From Membranipora membranacea (taxonomy: Eukaryota > Bryozoa > Gymnolaemata > Cheilostomatida > Membraniporidae): a stretch of DNA of 60,000 nt. Below, one piece after another: positions 48,017 to 60,000 of this stretch (position 1 is its first letter; every line of letters starts with the position of its first letter). Location of the stretch: the NCBI GenBank assembly GCA_914767715.1, contig OU612067.1:18607001-18667000 (forward strand), given 5' to 3'. The notes below the pieces were generated by a model. The model ran no database searches and was not told the DNA's origin. It saw only the letters and a list, made by a program, of their open reading frames with translations. The position numbers and the translations under genes are program-made.

Positions 48017-51000
48017 TCAAGCTTTGGATGTTAGAAGCGGTTTACCAGCTTCACCAACCTTTTGGGTCTCTGCATTTTTCTGAGCTTGTTTCATTTCGCT
48101 CCTTTTTACGATAGTATATAGGAAAGAGCCAAACAGTACGACCATATTACTGAACCACCACATGACGGAGCGCGTCTCCTGGAACCATATGGAACCCATC
48201 ACTGTTTGAGCGCAGGCTTTAGCCGTGCCCGATATGTTGTGAGTGAGCGGGGAGGTAAACTGGATTTGGAGTCCGGTTACATAACCGATAGCAAAGCCAG
48301 CGACACCAGCAGCCAGCATTACACCCCAAAATAGCGGGCTTGTGATATGATCAAATCTGTATATAACTGGGATCTCGCCAGCTAACGCGATCAGGGGCAG
48401 AAATATGACGCATCCATTAATGTTATTATATAGGGCTAGCCTCCACACGTTATTGTTGACTGCTGGTAGTATTCTCTTAGTGAAGATAGCGTTGAGAGCT
48501 ACACACAAACTCGCTGTTATACCGAAGAATACTCCCATATATGAGAGCGAACCTACAATCACAAACACATCATAAAAACTTCAAGCCAAGTACAGGCTAT
48601 ATAAATATATAGCCTTGACAAAAAGACAAAGTGCGCTGCGTGATGACAAGGCTCGTAAATGCAGCACAACTATGAGAATAAGCTGAAGTTCTTTGTCAGT
48701 GCCATCAGAGCAGGGAGTTTGGGACAAATTTCCAAACTCCCTGCTCTGATGGCACTGACTTGAATTGAAAATGGCTCTTACTTTGAAACTGATGATGTCC
48801 GGTTTTTGATGTAAAATTGAACTAACTGATGACTAGATATTGTGGTTCCAAATAAAGTAATTAATGGGAGATGAAAGGAACTAAGTGGTACCACTATATT
48901 TGGGCCAGTCCAATTTATCTCCTTAATCTGGATGATCTGCCAGCATAAATTACTGGTTGGAGGCCATACTCTTCTATTGAATTTTATGAAATAATGGTCT
49001 AGTATACACATGGAAATTCTTTCAAGTTTTTCCTCTTCTCCAAAGTAAACTGGAGACATTTGCAAAAACACAATTAAAATGAATATCTGATTACAACAAA
49101 AAGTTCCTAAAAGAAAAGTTTTACTAAAAGCGAATATTTTGCTAGCTAGCATATGATTCAGCGATAGAGCCTGAACAATATAAAAGAGAAAAAAGTGCCC
49201 CTGATCATACATGGCAGACACTTTATCGCTGTATAGCTCACCTGACACTTTTTCCTGATCAACTCCGAGAAGAAATCCTCCAATAATAATTGCGCAGCAG
49301 AACAACGCCTTGAAGCTGGTCGTCTGACCAAGTATGAGGTATGTACATATCTAGGAACAAACAACCATGTTATTCAGGGGATCATTCATACATACTGCTC
49401 AATGATACAAGAAATTTGAGATGCTGTGTTGATAATAACGACAGACTTAGATTTCAAGTTTCTACAGTTTCATGCATATTGACTGTATTTGGAGGTGCTC
49501 CCAGTCTCAAGGCCGAGTTTTACCACAAATGGGAGTGACTTGAAATACAGTCGAATTAGGTTGAGCTGGTCAAGTTGGTGACCTGATGACCCCAAAGTGG
49601 TCAGCGTTGAGTCTCAAATGCACAATTGGGATTGAACAAAGAGATATTTGAAAACAACTCATGAATAACATTGTGGCATAACAGATGAATGGTTGCAGAT
49701 CATAATTGCTCCCTTACATTAAACTACAAAAAAACTTATCCAACAAAGTACAACATTTTCAGTATTAGCATCAACCCAATTTCAAGGAGTGGTGCCAAAA
49801 TGATATAGGTGTTGATATACTTCCCTTCAAATTCAATACACAGGCCAACTCAACCAACAAATCACGCTTTTACACCCTAGTTTTTGATCATGATAGCGTG
49901 ATATAATGATAGCCAAGGAGTCAAGTCATGAAATAATGAGATAATTCCTTTGTAACAAAGCCACAATCAATGCCTATTCATGAGCTATGTTTACAAACCG
50001 GTCTATTAATTATAGACTCCCTAATTTCGCAGAGTCAAAGTGAGCAGTAAGCAGGTAAATACCAGTAATTTTCATGTCAGGCAAAGAAGTTGATGACAAA
50101 ACCAAGCTCATTATATTCCTGTAACATTAATCAGGTCACAGCACAGAAGCTCTACTGAGTATCATATGTACTATTAGTGCAGCCCTATGTACCCTGACCA
50201 ATAAGTAGTATAGGGATGGGTAATGTTCTTATATTACATAGAATCAGAATTATTCCTCCCTATTACTCCTTGTCTACACCAATTTCATCAGCATCAACAA
50301 GTAAAACTCCAGTTTTGTCAACGGGAGGATGCAGCATGCAGCCATCCCTATGTGTTGATTAATTCAGAAGTGTTCCACATTCATTCAAACTGATATGGGG
50401 AGTTTGTGCTGAATACATAGACAAAACACACAAAACTGTTGTGTGTTTTGTCTATGGCTGAATACTTCAGGATAACAATTTCAGCTACAGGAAGTAAATA
50501 AGGTAGAGGCCGGTAGTTGTGACATTGTGATGAGGATCAGATACATACCACGTTGAATACAGTAGTTAGAGATCGGCCGATGTAATAGAATGATACGTCT
50601 ACATATTTGAGAGTGAGATTATTGAAGGTGATCATCATAACGAACACAAACGACAGCGGCAACACCTAAAATATACATCTCTGTCTAAATACGAGCAAGG
50701 CAGTAGTGAGGATAGAAAAAATATTGTTATGCTTGAGCATTGAAGAGGTTTGAGACATGAATTTTATCTTGCACTGTCATTAAACTGACTAGTTTTATAT
50801 ATAACTACATCTCAGAACCCTCAGCGACAAACATCACTGCAAACAGTAATACAAGAGCCTATGGATTATCTATAGTCTGTGTTGATACTATATTTTCACC
50901 TCCTGCCACAATATTATGTCATCACAGAGTAAGGGTACGTTGTGATGTCAACAGACGGAGACTCACTCATTCTTAGATACTTTTAAAACTTTCATGTAAC

Positions 51001-52946
51001 AGCAAAAGATTCTGCTGGAATGGAGTGTCCATAAATAAATAAACACATTTCAAGATAAATAAGACACCTCCCACCTTTAAATCAAGTAATCAAAGTTAAA
51101 GTATTTTAGGCGTGTAGTCGGTATGTTGTTTTACCTGAGATGTGGACTGATCAAAAAATACAAAATTGTTTGCTATGGCCTGTGAGCGCCATTCAATAGA
51201 AGCATTGTCTAACCAGTAAACAGGAACAACTAATAGAGCTATGATTGTGTTTTATGTGGGTGTGTCAGTCAAACTGCTGGTACCGGGACAGTATAACCTG
51301 ATTCAACAAACTCAGTAAAGAGCTAATGATCAAAAATATAATACGCCACATTATAGCACATCATCCTTTTAATGCATACAATAAATGTGGGATAAGGGCC
51401 TTAGCCAAAGTCAATGGGACACCAAGTTGTGTGCTATGATATTTTATGTAAACTTAATCACCATCATCATAGGCTTCTAAGTAAACATGGTTGATCAGAT
51501 TTCACTCAATGTTATGAAGCTAACATTTGATAGGGTAGTAGGGATACGCAGGTAAAAGGTACTTCAGTTTAGTGCAACAATAAGATTTGGCTCACTATAA
51601 TTCTGTATAGTAGCAGATAACACAGAATTGCCTTATAATAGGGAAGAGATGTTATCTATCATGACATTGTAGCCACACTATATATTAAATTGATGGTTAG
51701 TACCATGCGGCCACAGTAGTACTTCACCATGCTGATAGCATGTTGGATGCTACACCCAAAATGCTAATTAGCTATATTAGGGCCCTCACAACCAATTACT
51801 ATTGACTGATGTTGGCCGTTCACAGCATTCTGTTAACAGTCTTTTACCTGTGACTCTATAACACCTGATTCACTCACATCAAATCAAGCAAGGGGGGTCA
51901 GTAACTTCTGTGGAACAAGTGGTCATATGATTAGTACTCACCTCGCGGCTGACTTTGATGTCGATTTTGAATTCTGGGAATGAGACGATATTTGGAAAAA
52001 ATTTAGCGACGATGCTGCAGATCCAGCATAATATGATAGTTACTACACACTGAAACCACGTGATGAACAGGGGAGCATCCAGCTAAAATGGCAAAGGAGA
52101 CACATGATGTGAGCAACAAGTACATCATACGGTTTAAAGAGATAGATGAAGGCTTGTGACCCAATTACCATTCCTTTACACCACTTGACCACCGGCCATT
52201 GAACCAAGCACCCTGTGGTTTCAAGATTTAACTTACAATTTAAATCATTCCACAAATATCTGATACCTACAGACTTGCCACTAGGCTTCTATGGTGTCAG
52301 GGGGATTCATAGTATGGACAACCATCTTACCATGTGAATGTTTTGATGCTGATAATACAACATTTCTGAATCTTACTAGCAGTAGGAACAGGGAGTTGAA
52401 ATTGAGTCGAAAGGAAGAGATTGATGATATGACAATAGTCTACTATTTATTAAATATCTGCTAGTGATGACATACCTTTATTTCATCATTGCTGAGTAAA
52501 TATTTGTTGAGAAATACCAGAGATATGGAAACAACCCTATAAAGAAAAAGGGCAACTGGTTAACATGTAACAATTTGGGTAAATTTACTAACATTGTTAG
52601 CAGCGCTGCAAGCTTTTAGATAGATTTAAGAGTGCTGCTGATTTATACTAATGTGGAGGGACTTTGTTATTTGTAAATGATTCTAATTTATGTGATCATG
52701 TTACAACTTAGGCCTAGAATTATAAGGAAGGTCTTGATACAACTAGGACATCTTGACATGGTATATGGGTATAATATGGTTATCAGTATCATTTTAGTAG
52801 TAAAGTCTGAGAGAGAATAATACTCTGTTGTATGCTCTGATAGTGATAGTAATGTCTTCTTACCAGTAAAGGCTGACTACGGTGGCTATTTTTATGGATT
52901 TTGTGAATAGAGATTCCTCTCGCTCTTCTTGTTTCTCAGTATCCAT
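48017..52946 (-). CDS. SLC35C1: GDP-fucose transporter 1
   Basis: Golgi multi-pass antiporter that brings GDP-fucose into the lumen for fucosylation. Coding exons on the minus strand: 52864-52946, 52476-52536, 51942-52082, 50549-50665, 49242-49350 and 48017-48552; phases fit and give 348 aa (human SLC35C1 about 364). Matching segments in order: [25 protein letters not shown] (TM1), [12 protein letters not shown] (TM2), [20 protein letters not shown] then [59 protein letters not shown], and the hallmark [31 protein letters not shown]. The tail, rich in Lys/Gln, ends KPLLTSKA. The start ATG is chosen because it is the first in the exon and gives a short cytosolic N-terminus. The acceptor CTCAG at 52960 implies an upstream non-coding 5' exon. 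It is divergent from TRAPPC12. Confidence 0.97.
48695..48759. repeat. Hairpin with 28-bp perfect arms
   Basis: The left arm GTCAGTGCCATCAGAGCAGG (continuing GAGTTTGG, 48695-48722) is repeated exactly inverted at 48732-48759 around a 9-base loop. It is in the last SLC35C1 intron. Its inner part CAGGGAGTTTGG recurs at several other sites in the window. Confidence 0.95.
50416..50456. repeat. Hairpin with 16-bp perfect arms
   Basis: CATAGACAAAACACAC at 50416-50431 is repeated as its reverse complement at 50441-50456 with a 9-base loop. It lies in the SLC35C1 intron 50666-49351 region, just downstream of exon 4 on the minus strand. Confidence 0.9.
50921..50934 (+). repeat. Solitary satellite-like monomer
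   Basis: ATCACAGAGTAAGG is an exact 14-base match to the monomer of the SCAMP-intron satellite 42 kb away. Here it is a single copy inside an SLC35C1 intron. Confidence 0.6.
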
Positions 52947-54321
52947 ACTCGGAATCTGAGTAAAAAGATATATAACATTGGTCACATCCTCCCCAAAGTG
53001 ACACTTATCATAAAATGGTGGTTAATACGTTTGCTTAGTGGCAGATTAACACAACCTGGTTCATGACATCGGAACCAATTAAGAAAACTTAAATTATATG
53101 GTAATTTCCAGGAATCAAACCATCCAAATCCATTCTGAAATTCAATTGCTTTAAATTAAGCCCTGGAAGAATGTATCTCTGACCACAAAGTAGGCAATGA
53201 ATGATTAACTATCATTCCTAATTAGATAATATATCTCGATATATAATTAAATCCCGCTGCGGCTCAATCTCATTCCGTGAAAATGGAAAAAAGGCACACA
53301 TAAACAAAACATTTGCGCTGTAGCTCTTGATAGCATTCCCATCATAACAACAGCATACATCTGGGAAGAGTTCGAATTATAAAAAAACAGACCAGTAGCT
53401 ACCAGGTAGATAAGGCAACGTGCTGATACAAACTTCAGCAGGCTCGCGTTTGCATGAGTGACAAACGTGGAATTCAATGGCTCTAATCTATGATTAAGCT
53501 TGGCCAAATCCAACCAAAACCAATTCTAAACTTATCACTAACTCACAATTAGTAAGTAACTGACAGTAGCTGAGGTTTTAGCATTAAAACTAACGAAAAG
53601 GCAAGCTAAATCAACTGCCTTAGACCAAGGAGTCCTTGCTTAGACAGTCACAGTGAGTGACTGAGAGATGGAAGGAAGCATGTATATTGTATTGTATGTA
53701 TGAATGTTTAGCAACTTAAAATAATATTTATCCTAGTAATTCAAAATTGTCTTTATTGGAAATGATTTTATTCATGAGGGGTACTCACTTGAATGTATCT
53801 TTTGTTCACGGTATACCTCTAAGGATGAGTTAACATGAAGTTATACATCAACAGACAACAACGATGAACACGACAGCTTCCTCCACACCTTCACAGTATA
53901 CAACCTGCTCTGTTTGTCTTTGGGCAAGTAAACTTCCTGTTTACTTTATTGGACTCGCTGTGATGTAAATATGGTAATAGCCAATTATATAATTGTGATT
54001 CTAGCACAGCTGTAACATTTCAAGCATATTCATTTTTTCTTTTATGCTGAGAATATTTTTTCAAGAAACCCAAGGAAGAGAGACATTACTCCTGCTTACA
54101 GAATTCAGGAATGATTCATAGCAGTTTGGGACTATTGCAGGTATATTTTAAGTCATTCAACTAACAATAAATACTCTGGAGACCCTTAAAATGGTAACCA
54201 GATGTGTCATCTCGGACCATTTATTTAGTCAGTATTGAGTATGAGTTAGGGTCCATGGTCATTTCATTAATAATTTTGTTCTCAACTACAAATGTTTCTT
54301 TTTAAGGATCATATTTGAACA
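52947..54321. promoter_or_regulatory. Divergent 5' region SLC35C1 / TRAPPC12
   Basis: About 1.4 kb between the start codons of two divergently transcribed Golgi-traffic genes. An acceptor (TTTTTACTCAG) at about 52960 on the minus strand shows that SLC35C1 has at least one upstream non-coding exon somewhere in this interval. A second acceptor-like TTTTTAAG at about 54306 on the plus strand may precede TRAPPC12 exon 1. No open frame here resembles a protein. Confidence 0.5.
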
Positions 54322-57300
54322 ATGGAGGAAGACATTCCAAGTCCTCAGATAGGAGCTGCTGATGAAACAGTAAATCTTGACAACACAGTGAGTGTGGATC
54401 CGGCAGATGTTTCAGTCAATGTTGAGCACGAGGAAACCTCTGACCAGGCTCAAGGTATGAGTGTAGCAAAGCAGAGCTTATTCATGGATGGGTATCTTTC
54501 TTCAAAAGTCAATTCAACCAATGAGTAACTCCTTGATTCAACTATCTAACTTATGCATGAGTCATTGTTTCATATTTATATCCTCTTTTTGCACATCATA
54601 GCTTGGACTACCTTGATTCTTCCTACATCCCTACCACAATGATCCTTAACAAAATTTTTGCGTTTGATTTTAGCAAAAACCTTATTGTTATTCATGATCA
54701 AAACTTCGCATATGCCTACCATTTGTTTTATCAAATTTAAGAGCTTCAGTCTTTTCAGAATTTAGAGCATACGGCACCATTTTCCAAAAGCAGCAAGGTT
54801 AATTTACTAGAGTGTGATCACAAAAGAACCATCACTGCACCTTCCTCATATCTTAGGCTGTAATTACAGTGATTGTCTGATATATTGTTTACACTCTTAT
54901 GACCGCCTATTCTCATGCCCCTGCTTCTCTGATGCAAATGAAATGTGTAACATGATTTAGATCTTGATTATTCTTTTAAAATATCCTAAACTCCTGATTT
55001 TGCTTAAACATTTTGAAATCAAAGAAAGATATTGACCTATCAGTTACACTCCTGGAGTTTTTCACTGTAAGAGCTCAGTCCTGTGATATAATGGTTGAAG
55101 ATCAGCCTGTCCTGTCATCTATCTCTGAATTATAGTGATAATATTTATACTTAATTATCAGCTGTTCAATCTTCTGCTGCTCCTACACCGACCATATCCA
55201 GCTACTTTAATCAGCCTGATTCAGATGATCCCTTTGGTTCAATAGCAGCCCCTACCAAGCAAGCAGTACAGACAACTAAACCAGGTACTGGTAGAACATG
55301 TTTTTCTTCTTGTAGAAATCCCTGTCAATTTTAAATATTGCATGGAAAAGTATTGCAAGATTCTGCTCATAACGCAAGATTTAAGGCTCTGTATGAAAGA
55401 TAAAACAAATTCTAACATTGATACTGTTTTAGCAGCAGGTGCTGCACCATCAAAAGTCAAACTTGAGATTCCCAGAAGTAAAGATGAGAATGAGCAGCAG
55501 GTGCCTTCAGCAGAGGAGGATGAGAGGCAGTTTTCTCCTCCTGTCAGTAAAGAGGAGATAATTAGTGATGATCTCATCAGTGTACATGAGAGTGCAGGTC
55601 AGTGGCTGAGATGTTGTCTGTGAATTCATTTTGAAAAGTGAAATCTATCGTCTATGTTACACTATACATATACCCTCACCCATCTTTTAATTAAGTGTGA
55701 AATTATATCCACTCCCTCCTATTCCGTATGGATTTTGGAGGGAGCAGTTGCATCAGTTGATAATGTTGCTGTATTTCTGAAGCTTTGAAGGCAACAGTGT
55801 CAATATCCATTTGTTATATACCATGCTTGACATCTGTGTACATATACATTCATGTTTATATATTTTATAGAATTTATATCAATGTGTATATTGTAACCTT
55901 CCTTGTTTTCTTGGTATAGTTGACTTAAGTAAATCCTCAGAGTCTGAAGTACACAGGATGTATGATGCGTGGATACCCAGTGATTCTACAAAGAGATTTA
56001 TAGCTCAGGCTTTCGCTGCTGGTGGCAGATTTTCTCTACCAAGTGATAAAGTGCTCAAACCCAGACTAGCAATGGCTGACACACAGGTATTATAAGTAAC
56101 ACACTGCCGACATAATACATCAATTAGTCTTTTATTGATTTGAAATAGATTTAGTATATCCTGTTGATTCAGTTGGATGATACTATCACACATTTCAAGA
56201 AATAATCAAAAGTGATACACTGGGATTCGTTTCTGACACCAAACTAGTTCATATTAACTCTTTCAAAGTGATCAGTTGTGATGCTAAAATTCCACTCAAT
56301 TTTTAAATTATACATATTTTAGGCAGATCCAGTCTTTCAAGAGACTTACAAATTAAAAGGTGAATCGGAAACACAGAAAAGACAGATCTTAAATCTGACT
56401 AAAGTTGAGCACACAATACAAGGCCTTCAACAACTCATTGTAAGTCAATCCATCGAATACAAGTGATAGATGATTTTGATTGTTTGATCAACCAGTTGGT
56501 ACTTACCATTTACAAATGATTACCGAACTATTTTATGGCTGAGTGATGCCAATATTGGGTTAAATCTGTGAGCGTTCCTTTACTTCATTCAAACATTGTA
56601 AGTTTGTTTCTTGCTAAGCTCAATCAGGTATGAGAATATTTGGAGATTTTAATGAGTGGCGATATGAAGGTCCGCACATTTCATCAGTTTTATATCTTGT
56701 TTCATAATGTTACTAGCGTTGTTGAGTTATTGGTTTTTAGAGAGCTGAATGTTGGAGATCAGCCTTAGATCTAACAGCTATACTCTTGACTAATATGGGT
56801 CAAGGACTTCAGCCAGCTACAACATCATCAGATTCAGTAATCACTGAACCAAGTATGAAGGTAATCTCTCAACTGATTCGCCTTTTCACGTTCTGGCTGC
56901 AAAATAGTGACCAGGACATTATTGATCATCCAAAAAAACACAAGAATTGTGTTTAGATGTGCTTGATATTTCCTCCTTCAACAATAAGAAATCCCATATG
57001 TGTTGTGTTAAAGTTGGCAATTCATCGATAATTCTTTACCCTACTGGACCTTCTGTCACTCATGTTGGTAAGATGGGGATGATCCCTCGGCGATGTCTTT
57101 ACTTTACAATGGCTGGTCACTTTATGATGTTATGACTGTATTTCAGGTTTGGGCTGTGAGGATATCATTACTGACTAAGCTACGTTTGTATAGCATAGCT
57201 GAGGCGGAGTGTCAACAATTCTCTCACTTTGAGAGTCCTGAGCTCCATTTTGAATATCATTTCAACAAATATCCTGGTAGAACAGGTATGTAAATCTGTG

Positions 57301-59971
57301 TTTTTGTATTGGGTTGTATATTAGGTTGAGTATTAGGTTTAGTAAGGTCGAGCAAACAGTCATCAGATGTATCATTCTGTTGTACTTTAAAATGATATAT
57401 TAACACAATTAAACGATCTATAGGCTTTGTTTCATACCAAGTCCCAATAATAAATTGAAAGTTTTCCAATAACTGTAGTATATATACACTCTGCTACAGT
57501 GTAAAAACGTAATAAGAAAACTATGATTGTTTGAATTTTGGAAAATGAACTTCAGCTAGAAAAGAAGAGGCATCATGCAACAATCTTTCATAACCAAAAT
57601 AAATATCTGAAAATGTCCTCTTTCAATTTTAAAGTGTACACTCAATCCCTTTCAACTGTTGTGTAGAAGGATATGACATATAGTTTCAAGAACAGAAGTT
57701 GTTTGCTCACACCCAACAAGTGGACAACTCCGACAGTAGCCATTATGAGAATCAGACCATATTGAATTACCTTACCCATAACACAATGAATCAATATACA
57801 TATTTAATCTATGCAAAGTGTTCTTAGAATGGCTGCTCCTATAGGACTCAAACCGGCCACCAAGTGCCTAGAGCCAAGTATCAAACAGGCTTAACGATTG
57901 CATCGTCTCACCATCCTAGTCGGTGACTGAAGTTCACATAACAGTACTATGATGTATTGCAGGTAGCATGGTACCGTTTAGTCTGAGATTATTGTATGCT
58001 AGCTTACCACAGTTTCTCGGTCGTCACAATGAATCACTTGACAGATTATTCTACATAAGAGGACAGGTGAACAAAATATTACATAATCTACAGAACGGTG
58101 GGTGTGAAGATGGAGGAGCTTCAGTTATCGCAGAAGCTAGCAGACAAGGTAATCATATAAGAACGAGGCTCGATTAACTATAATGATTGATTTTACTACT
58201 ACACCTTTTATGTTGCAATCAGAAGGATGTCATACTGATGAATTTTGTTCTAGAGATTGAACAGAGAGGTAACCTGCAACAAAAACAATGTCCGATGGAA
58301 GAGTATAAATAGTTCACATTATTCTCTTAGTTTGTCTATTATCTATAGACATTATTCAGTATTTGTGTATTTCATTTATGCCCCATGTACCCTTAAAGGC
58401 TTTGTGTTCATGTAAAGGCTACAGATAGACATGCAGAATTGATGATTAGGATTTGCTGAAGATTACACATGTAACGCTCATCTAACCACTACATGATGCT
58501 TTTGGGCCAAGAAAAGTCAGATGCTGGGACTAACCTACATCATTGACATATTCCCTTAGAGGATATTGACTGGGGTGGTTCTATAGTATACTTGTTACTT
58601 ATTTTAGCATCTGTTACCATGTGGCACCAACGGGAGCTAAAGGTTTTATACAATCTAGCAGCTTGCCTCGCGGATATGAAGGATTTCAGGCTATCCATTG
58701 ATATTTATAAGGAGATCGTAGCGAGGGATCCTAATAATAAAAGTTTTACATACAGCACTATGGCAAGGCTTTATCTGCAGGTAACCTGTTTTGTTTTCTC
58801 TTTGAATGTGGTTATGGGATCTTCGCATCAGAACTGGTAGTATGCGATGCAGATAAGTACGCCCATGAAGAAATATTCACCTTTTTTCCCCATATCCCAT
58901 TCTCCATTATCTAAACCATGGAAGTGATGCTTGATTTTTCGGCTGTATGAGAATACATTGCTACCAGCAATGAATGGAGAGTGAGTACATCTATTCCAGT
59001 GCATCGCGTGGTTGTCTTACTAACGAATGCTCAAACTCCATGATCAACATTGGACATTTACATTATTTGATATAAATATATTTCAGATGGGAGCATTGAA
59101 AGCTGCTGAAGACTATTTTAATAAATCTGTGTCCTCTTGTGATAATGAGAAAATGAAACAGAGACTGGAAGCTTTACACAGGTAAGATTTTTAACACCTC
59201 ATCACTAGGCCTCAATGACCCTATCTATATTTATTCGTGATATCAGTACTATAGTTCAATGTCAGGGACACATGATACATACAACAGCCATAGAATCTAG
59301 CTCGTATTATATCAAATTTTTTTCTGACCTGAAACTGGAGATGATCCCTGTATTAATTTGTATTTGCCTTTATAGTGGATATCTGAATATGTGCGACGGG
59401 AATTACACTCAGTCACCAGGGATGTTTGCTCAGGCGTCCTCTGATCTCCAGCCCAATGCCATGGTATGCATATTTTAGTAATACATATATCACAAGTATG
59501 GTATTGATCTGTCATTGTAACAAAGTTTAAAAGCATAGTCCCAACAAGGAATTTGAATGTGACTTTTCCAGTTCAGTGTGGCGAGACCCTTGTCATTTAT
59601 GAGATTAGGGAAGAGGAACTTTACAGCCTCTACGGGGATAACCTGTAATAAAAGGGACGAACATGACATCCCCTAAAATATTTGATAAAATTTGATTATT
59701 ATGAATATTGGTATATTTTGTCCAGGCTAAGAATAACACAGCAGTGAGTATGCTGTATAACGGACAGTTGAAAGCTGGTATACTGCTACTAGAAGAACTG
59801 ATACATTCCGATCCAGTCAAATATCTACAGGACACCATAGTCACCAACCTATGTACTCTATACGAGTTAGAAACTACAGTCGCTACAAGTAAAAAACAAC
59901 ATCTACTTTTTATGGCCAATCAGTACAAAGGTAATGGGTTTAATATTAACTGTCTGAAGATGTCGCTGTAG
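54322..59971 (+). CDS. TRAPPC12: Trafficking protein particle complex subunit 12
   Basis: TPR subunit of the TRAPPIII complex, which acts as a Rab1 exchange factor in ER-to-Golgi traffic and autophagy. Exons: 54322-54454, 55162-55284, 55433-55597, 55920-56086, 56323-56439, 56741-56860, 57147-57285, 57963-58148, 58608-58780, 59087-59181, 59376-59463 and 59726-59971; phases agree and give 583 aa. Human TRAPPC12 is about 735, the difference being in the poorly conserved N-terminus. Residues 1-150 are acidic and low complexity (DETVNLDN, SKDENEQQ). The conserved part starts near AWIPSDSTKRFIAQAF. A signature segment is GRTGSMVPFSLRLLYASLPQ with NESLDRL, followed by TPR-like helices (LYNLAACLADMKDFRLSIDI, AEDYFNKSV, AKNNTAVSMLYNGQLKAGI). 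The end, FNINCLKMSL, matches the family's FN-x-QCLKL terminus, so the stop at 59969-59971 is the true C-terminus. Exon 3 has tandem NAG acceptors. Confidence 0.96.
57838..57926 (-). repeat. tRNA-like sequence, possible SINE head (minus strand)
   Basis: Read on the minus strand, a GGATGGTGAGACGATGC A-box-like region precedes GGTTTGAGTCC, a close B-box match, at tRNA-like spacing. The acceptor stem is not convincing. It is in the TRAPPC12 intron 7. Confidence 0.35.
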
Positions 59972-60000
59972 GATTGTCAAGATATTTATTCTTTCCTTTT

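Noticed and set aside
48778-49305. 175-codon minus-strand frame
   Set aside because: Only its upstream part (to 49242) is SLC35C1 coding; the rest runs into the intron after a good GTGAGC donor.
53247-53513. 88-codon minus-strand frame with hydrophobic stretches
   Set aside because: There is no family resemblance and no supporting splice structure, and it lies in the SLC35C1 5' region; most likely chance.

Overview
This is a window of animal (metazoan) nuclear DNA. It is AT-rich, with spliceosomal GT-AG introns mostly of about 200-900 bp, multi-exon genes on both strands, and orthologues of conserved animal genes. There is no bacterial, viral or organellar gene content. The compact genes, short intergenic spaces and abundance of small palindromic or tandem repeats fit an invertebrate with a small genome, such as a sponge, placozoan or similar lineage. 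I cannot name the species from sequence alone.

Seven gene models were built by hand. For the six full models (SCAMP, PLAA, ERICH3-LRR, protease, SLC35C1, TRAPPC12) every splice junction was checked for phase, and the reading frame stays open from start to stop. From left to right: (1) an ankyrin-repeat protein on the minus strand, with its 3' end uncertain; (2) a SCAMP secretory-carrier membrane protein on the plus strand; (3) PLAA/Doa1/Ufd3 on the minus strand (WD40-PFU-PUL, 805 aa); (4) a 31-exon, 1584-aa plus-strand gene that starts as an ERICH3 (DUF4590) orthologue and continues into RS/KSD-rich, acidic and two leucine-rich-repeat blocks; (5) a secreted S1-family serine protease on the minus strand with an intact catalytic triad but odd activation-site and S1-pocket residues; (6) the GDP-fucose transporter SLC35C1 on the minus strand; (7) TRAPPC12 on the plus strand, whose stop codon lies 29 bp before the window end.

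Layout: the ankyrin gene/SCAMP, PLAA/ERICH3-LRR and SLC35C1/TRAPPC12 pairs are head-to-head. SCAMP/PLAA and ERICH3-LRR/protease are tail-to-tail, with polyadenylation signals only about 30-120 bp apart. Three genes act in the secretory pathway (SCAMP, SLC35C1, TRAPPC12) and one in ubiquitin/p97 handling (PLAA). The ERICH3 relative suggests a ciliary role. No operon-like functional unit is implied.

Non-coding content is notable for inverted repeats: an ~840-bp satellite of palindromic 16-bp monomers in a SCAMP intron, a 42-bp perfect palindrome, several long-arm hairpins, and recurring hairpin cores at more than one site. There is also a 36-bp minisatellite with higher-order structure in PLAA, a 34-bp tandem repeat that multiplies a splice donor in the ankyrin gene, tRNA-like SINE heads, and a 5'-truncated non-LTR retrotransposon remnant. 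The most interesting single item is the ERICH3-LRR architecture.
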